This document shows, in pieces, positions 20,665 through 29,681 of a stretch of DNA of 64,000 nt (position 1 is its first letter; every line of letters starts with the position of its first letter). The notes beneath the pieces are model-generated. The model was not told where the DNA came from, searched no databases, and was given only the letters and a program-made list of their open reading frames with translations. The DNA is from Streptomyces olivaceoviridis (GTDB lineage Bacteria > Actinomycetota > Actinomycetes > Streptomycetales > Streptomycetaceae), in assembly GCF_014650115.1 (NCBI RefSeq), contig NZ_BMUI01000009.1, positions 62,001 to 126,000 on the forward strand, given 5' to 3'. A program made the position numbers and the translations under genes.

Positions 20665-20825
20665 ACGGCAGCCCTCTGCTCAAGGTCGCTTCACGGCGCC
20701 CGGTCCCGCATCGGCCGCGGCCCACGGCCGCGCACCGCCCATCGCGCCGTCCGCGGCGAGGGGTTGGGCGGGAGCGGTACGCAAGTGCGGGGCATGAGGG
20801 GTGAGTCGGCGGAGCGTGTTGTCCG

Positions 20826-20831
20826 TATTCT
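20826..20831 (+). promoter_or_regulatory. Candidate -10 element for a leaderless HAD mRNA
   Basis: TATTCT lies 6 bp before the ATG at 20838 and there is no ribosome-binding site between them. Transcription from it would start at or next to the ATG, as in leaderless Streptomyces mRNAs. The -35 region is weak. Confidence 0.4.
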
Positions 20832-20837
20832 CTGATC

Positions 20838-21650
20838 ATGGCACCCACCCCGGCATATGCACTGATCGCCACTGACCTGGACGGGACGCTGCTGCGCGGC
20901 GACGACACCGTCTCGGACCGGTCCCTCGCCGCGCTCGCGCGGGTGGCGCGGGCCGGCGCCCGGCACCTGGTGGTGACGGGCCGCCCGGCCCCGCGGGTGC
21001 GACCGCTGCTCGCGGACCTCGGCCGCGCCGGGCTCGCGGTGTGCGGGCAGGGGGCCCAGGTCTACGACGCGGCGACCGACCGTCTGCTGTGGTCGGTCCG
21101 GCTGGACCGGGAGCTGGCCGAGACGGCGCTCGGCAAGATCGAGGCGGAGGTGGGGCAGGTCTACGCGGCGGTCGACCAGGACGGCGTGGACGGGCTCACG
21201 CTCATCGAGCCCGGCTACCGGATGCCCCACCCGACGCTGCCCGCGGTGCGGGTCGGCCGGCGGGACGACCTGTGGTGCGCGCCCATCAGCAAGGTGCTGC
21301 TGCGGCACGCCACGCTGTCCGACGACGAGTTGGCGGCCGTGGCCCGAGCGGCGGTGGGCTCGCTCGCGACGGTCACCATGTCGGGGCCGGGCACGGTGGA
21401 GCTCCAGCCGTGCGGGGTGACGAAGGCGACCGGGCTGGCGCTGGCCGCCGAACGGCTCGGGATCGCCGCCGAACGGGCCCTCGCCTTCGGTGACATGCCC
21501 AACGACATCCCGATGTTCGAATGGGCCGGGCGCGGTGTGGCCATGGCCAACGCCCATCCGGAACTCAAGGCGGTGGCCGACGAGGTCACCTTGTCGAACG
21601 AGGACGACGGCATCGCCGTCGTCCTCGAAGGACTCTTCCCGGCCGACTGA
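20838..21650 (+). CDS. Cof-type HAD-IIB family hydrolase
   Basis: This is a soluble phosphatase of the haloacid dehalogenase superfamily with a type IIB cap (270 aa). Motif I is ATDLDGTLL, with the nucleophile and acid/base Asp at residues 13 and 15. Motif II is VVTGRPAPRV. Motif III/IV is the Lys of VTKATG followed by GDMPNDIPMFEWAG near residue 220. The C-terminal VTLSNEDDGIAVVLE is typical of Cof/YidA-like sugar-phosphate phosphatases. The substrate cannot be read from sequence. It appears to be a single-gene, possibly leaderless transcript, and converges with the transglycosylase gene. Confidence 0.9.
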   Translation: MAPTPAYALIATDLDGTLLRGDDTVSDRSLAALARVARAGARHLVVTGRPAPRVRPLLADLGRAGLAVCGQGAQVYDAATDRLLWSVRLDRELAETALGKIEAEVGQVYAAVDQDGVDGLTLIEPGYRMPHPTLPAVRVGRRDDLWCAPISKVLLRHATLSDDELAAVARAAVGSLATVTMSGPGTVELQPCGVTKATGLALAAERLGIAAERALAFGDMPNDIPMFEWAGRGVAMANAHPELKAVADEVTLSNEDDGIAVVLEGLFPAD

Positions 21651-21690
21651 CCGGGATGTCGGGAGCGTCCGGCCCGGCCGCCCGTGCCGG

Positions 21691-22182
21691 TCAGTACGCG
21701 CTGAACACGTTGTCGATGGACCCGTACCGCGCGGCCGCGTAGTTGCAGGCGGCGGTGATGTTGGCGACCGGGTCGTAGATGTCGAAGGACGTTCCGGCCA
21801 CGTGGTACGCGTTGAACGTCGGGTCGATGACCTGGAGCAGGCCCTTGGAGGGGATGCCCTTGGCGGCGTTGGAGTCCCAGAGGTTGATGGCCTTCGGGTT
21901 GCCCGAGGACTCGCGGATGATGTTGCGGTAGATGCCGTTGTAGGTGCCCGGGATGTGCTTCTCGGCCATGACCGCCAGCGACTCGCGGATCCAGCCGTCG
22001 AGGTTGTCCGGGTAGCCGGCGGGGGTGGTGGCCGCCGTGGTGGTGGCGGTGCTGGGGGCCGCGGAGGCGCTGGCCGCGCCGATGAGCGGCAGGGCGAGGA
22101 CGGCGGCACCGGTGCCGACGGCGGTGAGCGCGCGGACGAGGCGGCTGTTCCGGGTACGGCGGGGCTGGGCGACAGCAGACAT
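21691..22182 (-). CDS. Secreted lytic transglycosylase (SLT/GEWL fold)
   Basis: This is a small exported cell-wall lytic enzyme (163 aa). A signal peptide with an Arg-rich N-region and an Ala-rich core ends near ASASA-AP (about residue 42). The catalytic Glu is in IIRESSGNP (E91). The SLT-like segments GLLQVIDPTFNAY and ITAACNYAAARYGS follow. It should cut peptidoglycan glycan strands during growth or germination. A ribosome-binding site, GAGAGGAA, lies just upstream of the ATG at 22182. The gene is preceded by a ydaO-type riboswitch leader, so its expression should respond to c-di-AMP. Confidence 0.92.
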   Translation of the reverse strand: MSAVAQPRRTRNSRLVRALTAVGTGAAVLALPLIGAASASAAPSTATTTAATTPAGYPDNLDGWIRESLAVMAEKHIPGTYNGIYRNIIRESSGNPKAINLWDSNAAKGIPSKGLLQVIDPTFNAYHVAGTSFDIYDPVANITAACNYAAARYGSIDNVFSAY

Positions 22183-22196
22183 GGGGGCGTTCCTCT

Positions 22197-22360
22197 CCGG
22201 CGCCTGCGAGGTGAGCTGTCGGGTTCGGGCGGGGAGGTGCCCGGCCGTGCTCCTGACGGAGGCATGGCTTCACCCCTGGCCGTCCCGGCGCGGCGTGTGC
22301 CGTTCCGGACCGGCGGCTTACCTGGGTCCCCCGCTCCTGCCGTACGAATGAGTTCGTCGA
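22197..22360 (-). promoter_or_regulatory. ydaO/yuaA-type c-di-AMP riboswitch
   Basis: Read on the minus strand, the leader of the transglycosylase gene contains the conserved blocks of the ydaO-yuaA RNA in the right order. First comes GGAGCGGGGGACCCA, then AGGGGTGAA, then CCCGACAGCTCACCTCGCAGG, about 20 bases before the ribosome-binding site. In actinomycetes this class sits upstream of Rpf and other wall-hydrolase genes and turns them off when c-di-AMP is bound. The exact 5' boundary is uncertain by about 20 bases. Confidence 0.85.
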
Positions 22361-22912
22361 TGGGTATGCGGGCGGCGGCAGGATTCGGCGTCCGCCCGAC
22401 GGCCCGGAACGTATGCGAGAGCACATGTCGGGAACAAGGGCCGGATTCATACAACGTGCGGTTTGACCTTGATCGACAGCGTATGGGGTACTTGATCCTT
22501 TGCGGTTGCCAATCCTCAACTCGCCGACGGGGCAAGGAGTCACGACGGTCGGCCCGCGGAGGAGGGTCGGCCGGGAGCGTGACCCAACTCACGAAATAGC
22601 AAACAGTTTCAATTCGGACATGGGGGATTAGAGGGATTCGCGTCGGAAGTCGGGGAGATGGCGGAACCGGGCATGGGGGGAGCGTCGTTGCCGAGGTGCG
22701 GGCACAGTGTCCGGATTACTCTTATATGGAGAAAAATCCGCTCACACTGTGTGATCAAAACCATGCCGGTCATGATCCGGTATCGCCCGGGCTGGACCGG
22801 TGGGCGCTATCGGTGATCGAAACAGGACCGGATACGCTGACTTGAGTGAGGGCAGCGACCTATCGACAAACCGTGTAATCGCCAGCAGACACCAGCAGAC
22901 AGGAGACCCCTC
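22361..22912. other. Intergenic region with divergent promoters and a palindrome
   Basis: This ~550-bp gap lies between the riboswitch and the polyprenyl synthase gene. No credible gene is visible. It has AT-richer patches near 22590-22640 and 22715-22770. A perfect 13-bp palindrome, TCACACTGTGTGA, at 22742-22754 lies about 160 bp upstream of the polyprenyl synthase start and is a candidate operator. Promoters for both neighbours must lie here, but I cannot place them firmly. Confidence 0.5.
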
Positions 22913-23923
22913 GTGACCGTCGTCGGGCCGTTCGGGCTGAGCGTGCGGGACCAGGCTCTGGAAGCCGATGTCCAGGCCGGATTGGCGGCTGTCGAGGAAG
23001 GCTTGCTCGAAGCCACCAAGAGCGAGGTCCCGTTCATCACGGGGGCCGCGCAGCACCTCGTGCGGGCGGGCGGGAAGCGGTTCCGGCCACTCCTGGTGAT
23101 GCTCGCCGCCCAGTTCGGCGACCCCTACGCGCCGGGCGTGGTGCCCTCGGCCGTCGTCGTGGAGCTGACCCATCTGGCCACGCTGTACCACGACGACGTC
23201 ATGGACGAGGCGGCCGTACGGCGTGGCGTGGACAGCGCCAACACGCGCTGGGGCAACTCCGTCGCGGTCCTCACCGGCGACTTCCTCTTCGCCCGCGCCT
23301 CCCAGATCCTCGCCGACCTCGGCCCCGAGGCGGTCCGGGTGCAGGCACTCGCGTTCGAACGGCTCGTCACCGGCCAGATCCTGGAGACCGCGGGTCCCTC
23401 GGACGGCCGAGACCCGGTTGAGCACTATCTGGACGTGCTCGCCGGCAAGACGGGCTCCCTGGTGGCGGTGTCGTGCCGGTTCGGCGCGATGATGTCCGGC
23501 GCGGACGAGACGGTCGTCGATGTCCTCACCCAGTACGGCGAACGGCTCGGCGTCGCCTTCCAGCTCGCTGACGACGTCCTGGACATCGCCTCCGACTCCC
23601 ACGAGTCCGGCAAGACCCCGGGCACCGACCTGCGCGAGGGCATCCCCACCCTGCCGGTGCTCCGGCTGCGTGAGCGGGCCGCCCGGCTGGGCCTGCCCGA
23701 GGACGTCGCGCTGTGCGAGCTGCTGGACTCCGACCTCAGCGACGACGCCCGGCACGCCCAGGCACTGGCCGCGCTGCGCGCGCACCCCGCGCTGGAGCAG
23801 GCCCGCCGGGACACCGTGCGGTACGCGGAGGAGGCGCGGGCCGCGCTCGCCCCGCTGCGCGAGTGCGATGCCAAGGCGGCGCTGATCGAGCTGTGCGACG
23901 CGGTCGTGCACCGCGCCGGCTGA
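22913..23923 (+). CDS. Long-chain polyprenyl diphosphate synthase
   Basis: This trans-prenyltransferase (336 aa) extends farnesyl or geranylgeranyl diphosphate with isopentenyl diphosphate, probably to form the menaquinone side chain. The first Asp-rich motif is DDVMD (residues 94-98) in LYHDDVMDEAAVRRG, and the second is DDVLD (220-224). The GGKRFRPLL substrate site is near residue 53. The residue five before the first motif is Ala, and a small residue there allows long products. The GTG at 22913 follows GGAGAC. Menaquinone is the acceptor for the complex I encoded nearby. Confidence 0.93.
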   Translation: MTVVGPFGLSVRDQALEADVQAGLAAVEEGLLEATKSEVPFITGAAQHLVRAGGKRFRPLLVMLAAQFGDPYAPGVVPSAVVVELTHLATLYHDDVMDEAAVRRGVDSANTRWGNSVAVLTGDFLFARASQILADLGPEAVRVQALAFERLVTGQILETAGPSDGRDPVEHYLDVLAGKTGSLVAVSCRFGAMMSGADETVVDVLTQYGERLGVAFQLADDVLDIASDSHESGKTPGTDLREGIPTLPVLRLRERAARLGLPEDVALCELLDSDLSDDARHAQALAALRAHPALEQARRDTVRYAEEARAALAPLRECDAKAALIELCDAVVHRAG

Positions 23924-24187
23924 CCCGGCCGGTCACCCGTACGGGCCCCGGCGTCCGGCACGACCCCTACGGGTCGGGCGGAGAAACCACCGCCGGGTGT
24001 CATACCGCAGGCGTAGACGGAGTTGGCTCCGAGGTCTGACGCTTGTTCACAGCCGATTTGGTCAGATGGACACCACGGAAATCACCACTCCTCACCGTTT
24101 CGGGTGAGAATGGCGGCTCAGGGTGGACCAGCGGAGCAGTGGACCAGCGTGAGGACAGCCGCCGCCGACGACGGAGGTAAGGCACAC

Positions 24188-25399
24188 ATGGCACCGTACG
24201 AATCCGACGACGCAGTGGGCGCCGCGCGCGACGAGCACCCGCGCTCCGGCCGGCGCAAGGCCGCCCGGTACGCCGTGCCGGTCGCGGTGGTGGGGGTGGC
24301 GGCGGCCACGATCGGGCTGGTCCCGGCGCTCGCCGACTCCGGTGACCCCGACCTGCCGAAGATCAGCGCACAGCAGCTCATCGAGAAGATCGCCACGTCG
24401 GACGTGCAGCAGCTGTCCGGCACGGTGAAGATCAGCACCGATCTCGGCCTGCCCGACCTCGGCGGCCTGGAGAACGGCCTGATGTCCGGCGCGGGCCGGG
24501 GCGGCTCGGGCGACGGCTCCTCCGCCGACCCGCAGGCCAAGCTCACCGAGCTGGTCTCCGGCACGCACACCCTGCGCGTCGCCGCCGACGGCCCGGACCG
24601 GCAGAAGCTGTCGCTGCTGGAGAGCGGCGCCGAGTACAGCCTCATCCGCGACGGCAAGGACGTCTGGGGCTACGACAGCAAGAGCAACGAGGTCTACCAC
24701 TCCACGGGGGCCGGCTCCGGCAAGGACCGCGAGGCCGAGCCGCCGGCCACCCCCAAGGACTTCGCCGACCAGGCCCTGAAGTCGGTGGACGACACCACGT
24801 CCGTCACCGTCGACGGCACCGCGCAGGTCGCCGGGCGCGACGCCTACAAGCTGCTGATCCGGCCCAAGCAGTCCGGCACCACGGTCGGCGCGATCAGCAT
24901 CGCCGTGGACGCGAAGACCGGCATGCCGCTGAAGTTCACGCTGACTCCGAGCAGCGGCGGCGCCGCCGTGCTCGACGCGGGCTTCACCCAGGTCTCCTTC
25001 GCCCGGCCGGCCGCCTCCACGTTCGCCTTCACGCCGCCCAAGGGCGCGAAGGTCACCGAGGGGAAGGACGCCCCCGGGGCCCGGGAGCACGCCCCGAAGC
25101 ACGGCGAGGACTTCGCCGGGGGCCTGGCGGGCAAGGACGGGCTGAAGGTGCTGGGCAAGGGCTGGACGTCCGTCGCCACCTTCGACACCGGTGCCAAGGG
25201 CGGCCTGCCGACCGGCTCCCAGGGCGGTGACCTCGGCGGCTTCCTCGGTTCGCTGGGCGACCCGGTCTCCGGGAAGTTCGGCAAGGGCACGGTCTTCTCC
25301 ACCCGCCTGGTCAACGCCCTGATCACCGACGACGGCAAGGTGTACGCCGGCACGGTGACCAAGGAGGCCCTGGTGAAGGCGGCCGACGCGGGGAAGTGA
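24188..25399 (+). CDS. Exported LolA/RseB-like protein
   Basis: This is a membrane-anchored or exported protein (403 aa). After a short Arg-rich cytoplasmic segment, a single hydrophobic stretch at residues 27-49 (AVPVAVVGVAAATIGLVPAL) acts as a signal or anchor. The exterior domain has the beta-rich pattern of the LolA/RseB lipoprotein-carrier-like fold, with segments such as YSLIRDGKDVWGYDSKSNEVYH. Function is unknown. A strong GGAGGT lies 9-10 bp before the ATG at 24188; an upstream in-frame opening has no such site. The following ABC transporter pair begins 55 bp downstream and is probably co-transcribed, so the protein may assist that transporter. Confidence 0.8.
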   Translation: MAPYESDDAVGAARDEHPRSGRRKAARYAVPVAVVGVAAATIGLVPALADSGDPDLPKISAQQLIEKIATSDVQQLSGTVKISTDLGLPDLGGLENGLMSGAGRGGSGDGSSADPQAKLTELVSGTHTLRVAADGPDRQKLSLLESGAEYSLIRDGKDVWGYDSKSNEVYHSTGAGSGKDREAEPPATPKDFADQALKSVDDTTSVTVDGTAQVAGRDAYKLLIRPKQSGTTVGAISIAVDAKTGMPLKFTLTPSSGGAAVLDAGFTQVSFARPAASTFAFTPPKGAKVTEGKDAPGAREHAPKHGEDFAGGLAGKDGLKVLGKGWTSVATFDTGAKGGLPTGSQGGDLGGFLGSLGDPVSGKFGKGTVFSTRLVNALITDDGKVYAGTVTKEALVKAADAGK

Positions 25400-25453
25400 C
25401 CTCCCGGGCGCACCGCACCGAATGAGACGAACCGGATGAACCGAGGGGAGCCG

Positions 25454-26428
25454 ATGGACGAGCCGTCCGCCACGCAGTCGGAGCCGGGCGACACGGCGGC
25501 GAGTGTGATCGCCACACGCGGCCTCACCAAGCGCTACCGCGGCGGACAGCTCGCCGTGGACGGTCTGGACCTGACCGTCCCGGCGGGCAGCGTCTTCGGC
25601 TTCCTCGGCCCGAACGGCTCCGGCAAGACCACCACGATCCGCATGCTGATGGGCCTGATCGAGCCGACCGCGGGCACCGCCCGGGTGCTCGGCCGGCCCA
25701 TGCCGCGGGCGGCCCGTACGGTCCTCCCGCAGGTCGGCGCCCTCATCGAGGGACCCGCCCTGTACGGCTTCCTCTCCGGCCGGGACAACCTGCTGCGCTA
25801 CGACGCCGCGGACCCGACCGCCGACCCGCGCACCCGGCGCGCCCGTGTCGCCACGGCGCTGGACCGGGTCGGTCTCGCAGCCGCCGCCGGCAAGAAGGCG
25901 AAGGCGTACTCGCTCGGCATGAAACAGCGTCTGGGACTGGCCGCCGCGCTGCTCCAGCCGCGCAGACTGCTCGTCCTGGACGAGCCCACCAACGGCCTCG
26001 ACCCGCAGGGCATGCGCGAGATCCGCACCCTGATCAGGGAGTTGGCCGCCGACGGCACGACCGTCTTCCTCTCCTCCCACCTCCTCGACGAGATCGAGCA
26101 GGTGTGCACCCATGCGGCGGTCATGGCGCAGGGCCGGCTCGTCACCCAGGGCGCGGTGGCCGACCTGGCCGCCGGGGCGCGCGACCGGCTGGTGGTGACC
26201 ACCCCGGACCCGGCCGAGGGGGCACGCGTGCTGAAGGAACTGGGCGTCGGGGACGTGACGGCCGACGGGGACCGGGTCACCGGTGAACCACCCGCGCGGG
26301 ATCTGGCCGAGGTGACCGCGGCCCTGGTCACGGCGGGCGTCCGGGTCCGGGGCCTCACCGTCGAACGGGCCTCGCTGGAGGACGCGTTCGTGGCACTGAC
26401 CGGGGAGGGCTTCGATGTCGCGGGCTGA
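25454..26428 (+). CDS. ABC transporter ATP-binding protein
   Basis: This is the cytoplasmic ATPase of an ABC-2-type exporter (324 aa). Walker A is GPNGSGKTT (residues 52-60), the signature is SLGMKQR, Walker B is LLVLDEPTNGLDPQG, and the switch His is in SSHLLDE. The C-terminal domain resembles other drug or bacitracin-type exporters. The ATG at 25454 is preferred because GAGGGGAG lies just upstream; an ATG 18 bp earlier is also in frame. It overlaps the permease gene by 14 bp. The substrate is unknown. Confidence 0.9.
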   Translation: MDEPSATQSEPGDTAASVIATRGLTKRYRGGQLAVDGLDLTVPAGSVFGFLGPNGSGKTTTIRMLMGLIEPTAGTARVLGRPMPRAARTVLPQVGALIEGPALYGFLSGRDNLLRYDAADPTADPRTRRARVATALDRVGLAAAAGKKAKAYSLGMKQRLGLAAALLQPRRLLVLDEPTNGLDPQGMREIRTLIRELAADGTTVFLSSHLLDEIEQVCTHAAVMAQGRLVTQGAVADLAAGARDRLVVTTPDPAEGARVLKELGVGDVTADGDRVTGEPPARDLAEVTAALVTAGVRVRGLTVERASLEDAFVALTGEGFDVAG

Positions 26429-27296
26429 TGTGCTCCTGGCGGGCGCCGGGCGCCGGCCGAACCCCCTGTGGACCCTCGGGCTGTTGCGCAGCGAGCTGGT
26501 CACCACCGTGCGCCGCTGGCGCACGCTGGCCCTGCTCGGGGTGCTGGCCGCGGTGCCGGTGCTGGTCGGGATCGCCGTGAAGATCGAGACGCGGGGCGGC
26601 GGGCCGGCGGGCGGAGGCGGCGAGGGCCCGGCGTTCATCTCGCAGATCACCAACAACGGCCTGTTCCTGGTGTTCACCGCGCTGGCCGCGACCCTGCCGT
26701 TCTTCCTGCCGATGGCGGTCGGCGTCGTCGCGGGCGACGCGATCGCCGGGGAGGCCGGCGCGGGCACCCTGCGCTATCTGCTGGTCGCGCCGGCCGGCCG
26801 TACCCGGCTGCTGCTCACCAAGTACGCGACGGTGCTGGCCTTCTGCCTGCTGGCCACGCTGGTCGTCGCCGTCTCGGCACTGCTCGTCGGCGCGTTGCTC
26901 TTCCCGCTCGGCGAGCTGACGACGATCTCCGGCACCCGGATCAGCTTCGCCGAGGGACTGGGCCGCGCCCTGCTGATCGCCCTGGTCGTCGCCGCGTCAC
27001 TGGTCGGTGTGGCGGCCCTCGGCCTGTTCGTGTCGACGCTCACCAACAGCGGCATCGCGGCGATGGCCACCACGGTCGGCCTGCTCATCACCGTGCAGAT
27101 CGTCGACCAGATACCCCAGCTGCACGCGCTCCAGCCGTACCTGTTCCCGCACTACTGGCTGTCCTTCGCCGACCTGATGCGCGACCCCGTCTACTGGGAC
27201 GACCTGGTGAAGAACCTCGGTCTCCAGGCGCTGTACGCGGCCGTGTTCGGTGCGGCGGCCTGGGCGCGGTTCACGGCGAAGGACATCAACGCCTAG
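26415..27296 (+). CDS. ABC-2 type transporter permease
   Basis: This is the membrane partner of the preceding ATPase (293 aa). Six hydrophobic segments are visible: one near residues 39-55, another near 75-105, then the typical DAIAGEAGAGTLRYLLVAPAGR loop of ABC-2 permeases, and four further helices to the C-terminus. The start overlaps the ATPase stop by 14 bp, which indicates coupling. It converges with the reductase gene, separated by only 7 bp. Confidence 0.88.
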   Translation: MSRADVLLAGAGRRPNPLWTLGLLRSELVTTVRRWRTLALLGVLAAVPVLVGIAVKIETRGGGPAGGGGEGPAFISQITNNGLFLVFTALAATLPFFLPMAVGVVAGDAIAGEAGAGTLRYLLVAPAGRTRLLLTKYATVLAFCLLATLVVAVSALLVGALLFPLGELTTISGTRISFAEGLGRALLIALVVAASLVGVAALGLFVSTLTNSGIAAMATTVGLLITVQIVDQIPQLHALQPYLFPHYWLSFADLMRDPVYWDDLVKNLGLQALYAAVFGAAAWARFTAKDINA

Positions 27297-27303
27297 CACC
27301 CCC

Positions 27304-27906
27304 TCACCGAGGTGCGGTGCCGACGGCCTCGTACGGGAAGCGCGCGAGGGGCGCGTCCTGCGCGAAGAACGTCTTCGCGCGTGCCAGCGCGTCGGCGTCC
27401 TCGCGTACGTCGCCGGGCGCGCTGCCGTTGCCGAGCAGGACCCCGCCGAAGCGCATCCGCAGGTAGGCGGCCGAGTTGTTGAGCGTGCCGGCGTACGGGT
27501 CGGCGACCGACGGCTCGTCGTCCGCCAGCGCGGCGATGCCCCAGAGCGTACGGCCCGCCATCGTCGCCTTGAAGTCGACGCCCGGGGTGCGCAGCCAGGC
27601 CGACCAGTGGTCCAGGTAGCGCTTGGTGAGGCTGGACACCGAGTACCAGTACAGCGGCGAGGCGATCACGATGTCCGTCGCCGCCAGCGTGGCGTCCAGC
27701 AGCAGGCCGGCCGGGGTGTCCGGGGACGGCCGGACGTGGTCGCTGTCGTGCCGCAGGTCCACGAAGTCGGGCAGGGCGTGGTCGGCGAGGCGGATCCAGT
27801 GCTGTTCGCTGTCGCCGGGCAGGTGCGCGGCGGCCTCGCGGGCCAGCAGTTCGGTGTTGCCCGCCTCGCGGGCGCTGCCCAGGACGAAGAGGAAACGGCG
27901 GCTCAT
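27304..27906 (-). CDS. NADPH-dependent FMN reductase / flavodoxin-fold oxidoreductase
   Basis: This is a flavodoxin-like reductase (200 aa). The N-terminal FMN phosphate loop is FVLGSAREAGNTELLA and the flavin-contact segment is IVIASPLYWYSVSSLTKRYLDHW. The substrate may be quinones, nitro or azo compounds, but cannot be specified. The ATG at 27906 has GGGGGA 5-6 bp upstream; the longer open frame upstream does not look coding. A candidate operator lies 36 bp upstream of the start. Confidence 0.87.
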   Translation of the reverse strand: MSRRFLFVLGSAREAGNTELLAREAAAHLPGDSEQHWIRLADHALPDFVDLRHDSDHVRPSPDTPAGLLLDATLAATDIVIASPLYWYSVSSLTKRYLDHWSAWLRTPGVDFKATMAGRTLWGIAALADDEPSVADPYAGTLNNSAAYLRMRFGGVLLGNGSAPGDVREDADALARAKTFFAQDAPLARFPYEAVGTAPR

Positions 27907-27941
27907 GGGTCCCCCAGACGCGTTCGTGTCGCACCCCGATT

Positions 27942-27957
27942 GAATGCGTGTGCATTC
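27942..27957. promoter_or_regulatory. Inverted repeat upstream of the flavin reductase gene
   Basis: GAATGC-GTGT-GCATTC is a perfect 6-bp inverted repeat, and a second related element, ATGCAT, follows at 27958-27963. It is AT-rich for this genome and sits where the promoter of the leftward reductase gene should be. It is a plausible site for a TetR- or MarR-like regulator encoded elsewhere. Confidence 0.45.
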
Positions 27958-28102
27958 TATGCATACGCAAGCAACCTCCGCCAGGGTGCGGCTGGTGCGA
28001 GGCTGTGACGTCGCGGTGACGTGGAAAACCGTGGGGAGCGGACACACTGGTGGGCAGGACGCGTACGACCGGATCGCGACGCCGGGGGAGTGAGGGACAC
28101 CG

Positions 28103-29110
28103 ATGGCTGGAGTCAGCTTCGAGAAGAAGCGGGCGCGGCAGCCCGTGGGGCCTGCGGCGGCGGTGTCCGTCCGGGTGTTCGGCGCGGGAGGCGCGTCGGT
28201 GGACGGGGCGTCGGTCGTGGCGGCACCGGGCGAGGAGATCCAGCAGGCCGTGCTCGACCACCTTCAGCGCCTGGCCATCAGCGTCGGCGCGCCCATACGT
28301 GCCACGGTCCACGACGACCTCGCGGGCTGCGTGGTCCCCCTGGAGGTCTCGGCGGACGGCTCCAGCCGGGTGACGGGGAAGGCGGTCCGGGTGAACCCGC
28401 GGCCGGCGGCGGCCGGGACGCCGGGGACCACGCAGGCCCCGACCGCGCAGCCCCCGACCGGGCAGTTCGGACCGGCGCCGGTGATGGACGGTCCCGGCAC
28501 GGACCCCCAGGGCCCCGCGGCCCACAGCGCCCTCGCCGCCGTACCGCCGGAGCCCCCCGCCCCCGCCCCCACCCCGGCCCGTGGATTCGACGCGGTCGCC
28601 GAGGAGGTGCTCGGCGACGGGCCGCTGACCGAGACCGCCGAGGGCGCGAAACTGCTCACCGAGCCGATGAGCCGGATCAACGAGGCCGTGCGGGCGGGCC
28701 GTATCGACACGGCGGCGGAACTGGCCGACCGGACGCTCGCCGAGGCCACCGCCGTGTTCGGCCCGCGCCACGCCGAGGTGCTGCACCTGCTCGAACTGTC
28801 CGCCTACATCGCCTACCTGGCCGGTGACCCGGTCCGCGCCTTCCGGCTGTCCCTGGACGTGGCCCGGCTGCGCCGCCAGGCACGGGACGGGGAGGCCGCC
28901 TACGACAACGTGCGCAGCGCGGCCACCGCCTGGCGCGCGGTGCGTGACCCGGAGGAGGGCCTGCGGCTGGGCCGCGACCTGATCGACCTGTGGACGGACC
29001 TCACCGCCGAGCCGGGCCCCGCCGCGGACGACCCGGGCCCGCTGGAGTCCGCCCGCGCCCGCATGGTCCGTCTGACCGACCGCGCGGCCAAGGCGGCGGC
29101 GAGGTCCTGA
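28103..29110 (+). CDS. TPR-like helical repeat protein, function unknown
   Basis: This is a soluble 335-residue protein. Residues 1-95 form a compact beta/alpha domain (VSVRVFGAGGASVDGASVV onward), with features reminiscent of small Streptomyces regulatory proteins. Residues 95-160 are a Pro/Ala/Gly linker. The C-terminal half is helical with tetratricopeptide-like pairs (IDTAAELADRTLAEATAVFG, then HAEVLHLLELSAYIAYLAGD, then a third pair). No enzyme motif is present. The ATG at 28103 follows a G-rich region. It stands alone between leftward genes, so it is probably monocistronic. Confidence 0.75.
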   Translation: MAGVSFEKKRARQPVGPAAAVSVRVFGAGGASVDGASVVAAPGEEIQQAVLDHLQRLAISVGAPIRATVHDDLAGCVVPLEVSADGSSRVTGKAVRVNPRPAAAGTPGTTQAPTAQPPTGQFGPAPVMDGPGTDPQGPAAHSALAAVPPEPPAPAPTPARGFDAVAEEVLGDGPLTETAEGAKLLTEPMSRINEAVRAGRIDTAAELADRTLAEATAVFGPRHAEVLHLLELSAYIAYLAGDPVRAFRLSLDVARLRRQARDGEAAYDNVRSAATAWRAVRDPEEGLRLGRDLIDLWTDLTAEPGPAADDPGPLESARARMVRLTDRAAKAAARS

Positions 29111-29141
29111 CCGGCCCCGCCCGGAGCAGGCGCACCCGGGG

Positions 29142-29609
29142 TCACTGCACGCAGAACTCGTTGTCCTCCGGGTCCGCCATCAGCACCCACCGGCCCCCGG
29201 GCTCCTTGACCTCGCGCACCACCCGCGCGCCCAGCGCCTGAAGGCGTGCCACCTCTTCCGCGCGCCGTTCCGGGCCGGCGTGGACGTCGAGGTGGAGCCG
29301 GTTCTTCACGGTCTTCGGCTCCGGTACCCGCTGGAACAGCAGCCGCCGCCCGAGCCCGGTGCCGGTCTCGGGGTCGTACGGGTCGTCGGGGTGCCGTACG
29401 GCGATCAGGTCACGGAACGCGGCCCGCCCGTGGTACTCGACGGTGGCCTCGCCGGACAGCGCGCCGAGGGACAGCAGCCGTTCGACGAGGGCGCTGTTGT
29501 CCTCGGGGGTGTAGTGCAGCGCGGCGGCCCAGAAGTCGGCCTGTGCGTGCGGGTCGGCCGCGTCGACGACGAGCTTCCAGTGCAGCGGGGCGGGCGCCTG
29601 TGTGGTCAT
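29142..29609 (-). CDS. VOC (glyoxalase/bleomycin-resistance fold) family protein
   Basis: This is a two-module vicinal-oxygen-chelate protein (155 aa). The first module begins WKLVVDAADPHAQADFWAAAL and the second begins RLHLDVHAGPERRAEEVARL. It ends in WVLMADPEDNEFCV, the usual last strand with a metal-site acid. Many such Streptomyces proteins have no known substrate. The ATG at 29609 was chosen; GGGAG lies only 2 bp upstream and TATAAG 14-9 bp upstream, so the mRNA may be leaderless. A GTG three codons earlier is also possible. Confidence 0.82.
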   Translation of the reverse strand: MTTQAPAPLHWKLVVDAADPHAQADFWAAALHYTPEDNSALVERLLSLGALSGEATVEYHGRAAFRDLIAVRHPDDPYDPETGTGLGRRLLFQRVPEPKTVKNRLHLDVHAGPERRAEEVARLQALGARVVREVKEPGGRWVLMADPEDNEFCVQ

Positions 29610-29681
29610 GGCTCCCACTTATAGCCGGACGCGTCGGTGGAGGGGGGTACTCCGCCCACTTGGGCGACTGTGGTCCTCCGG

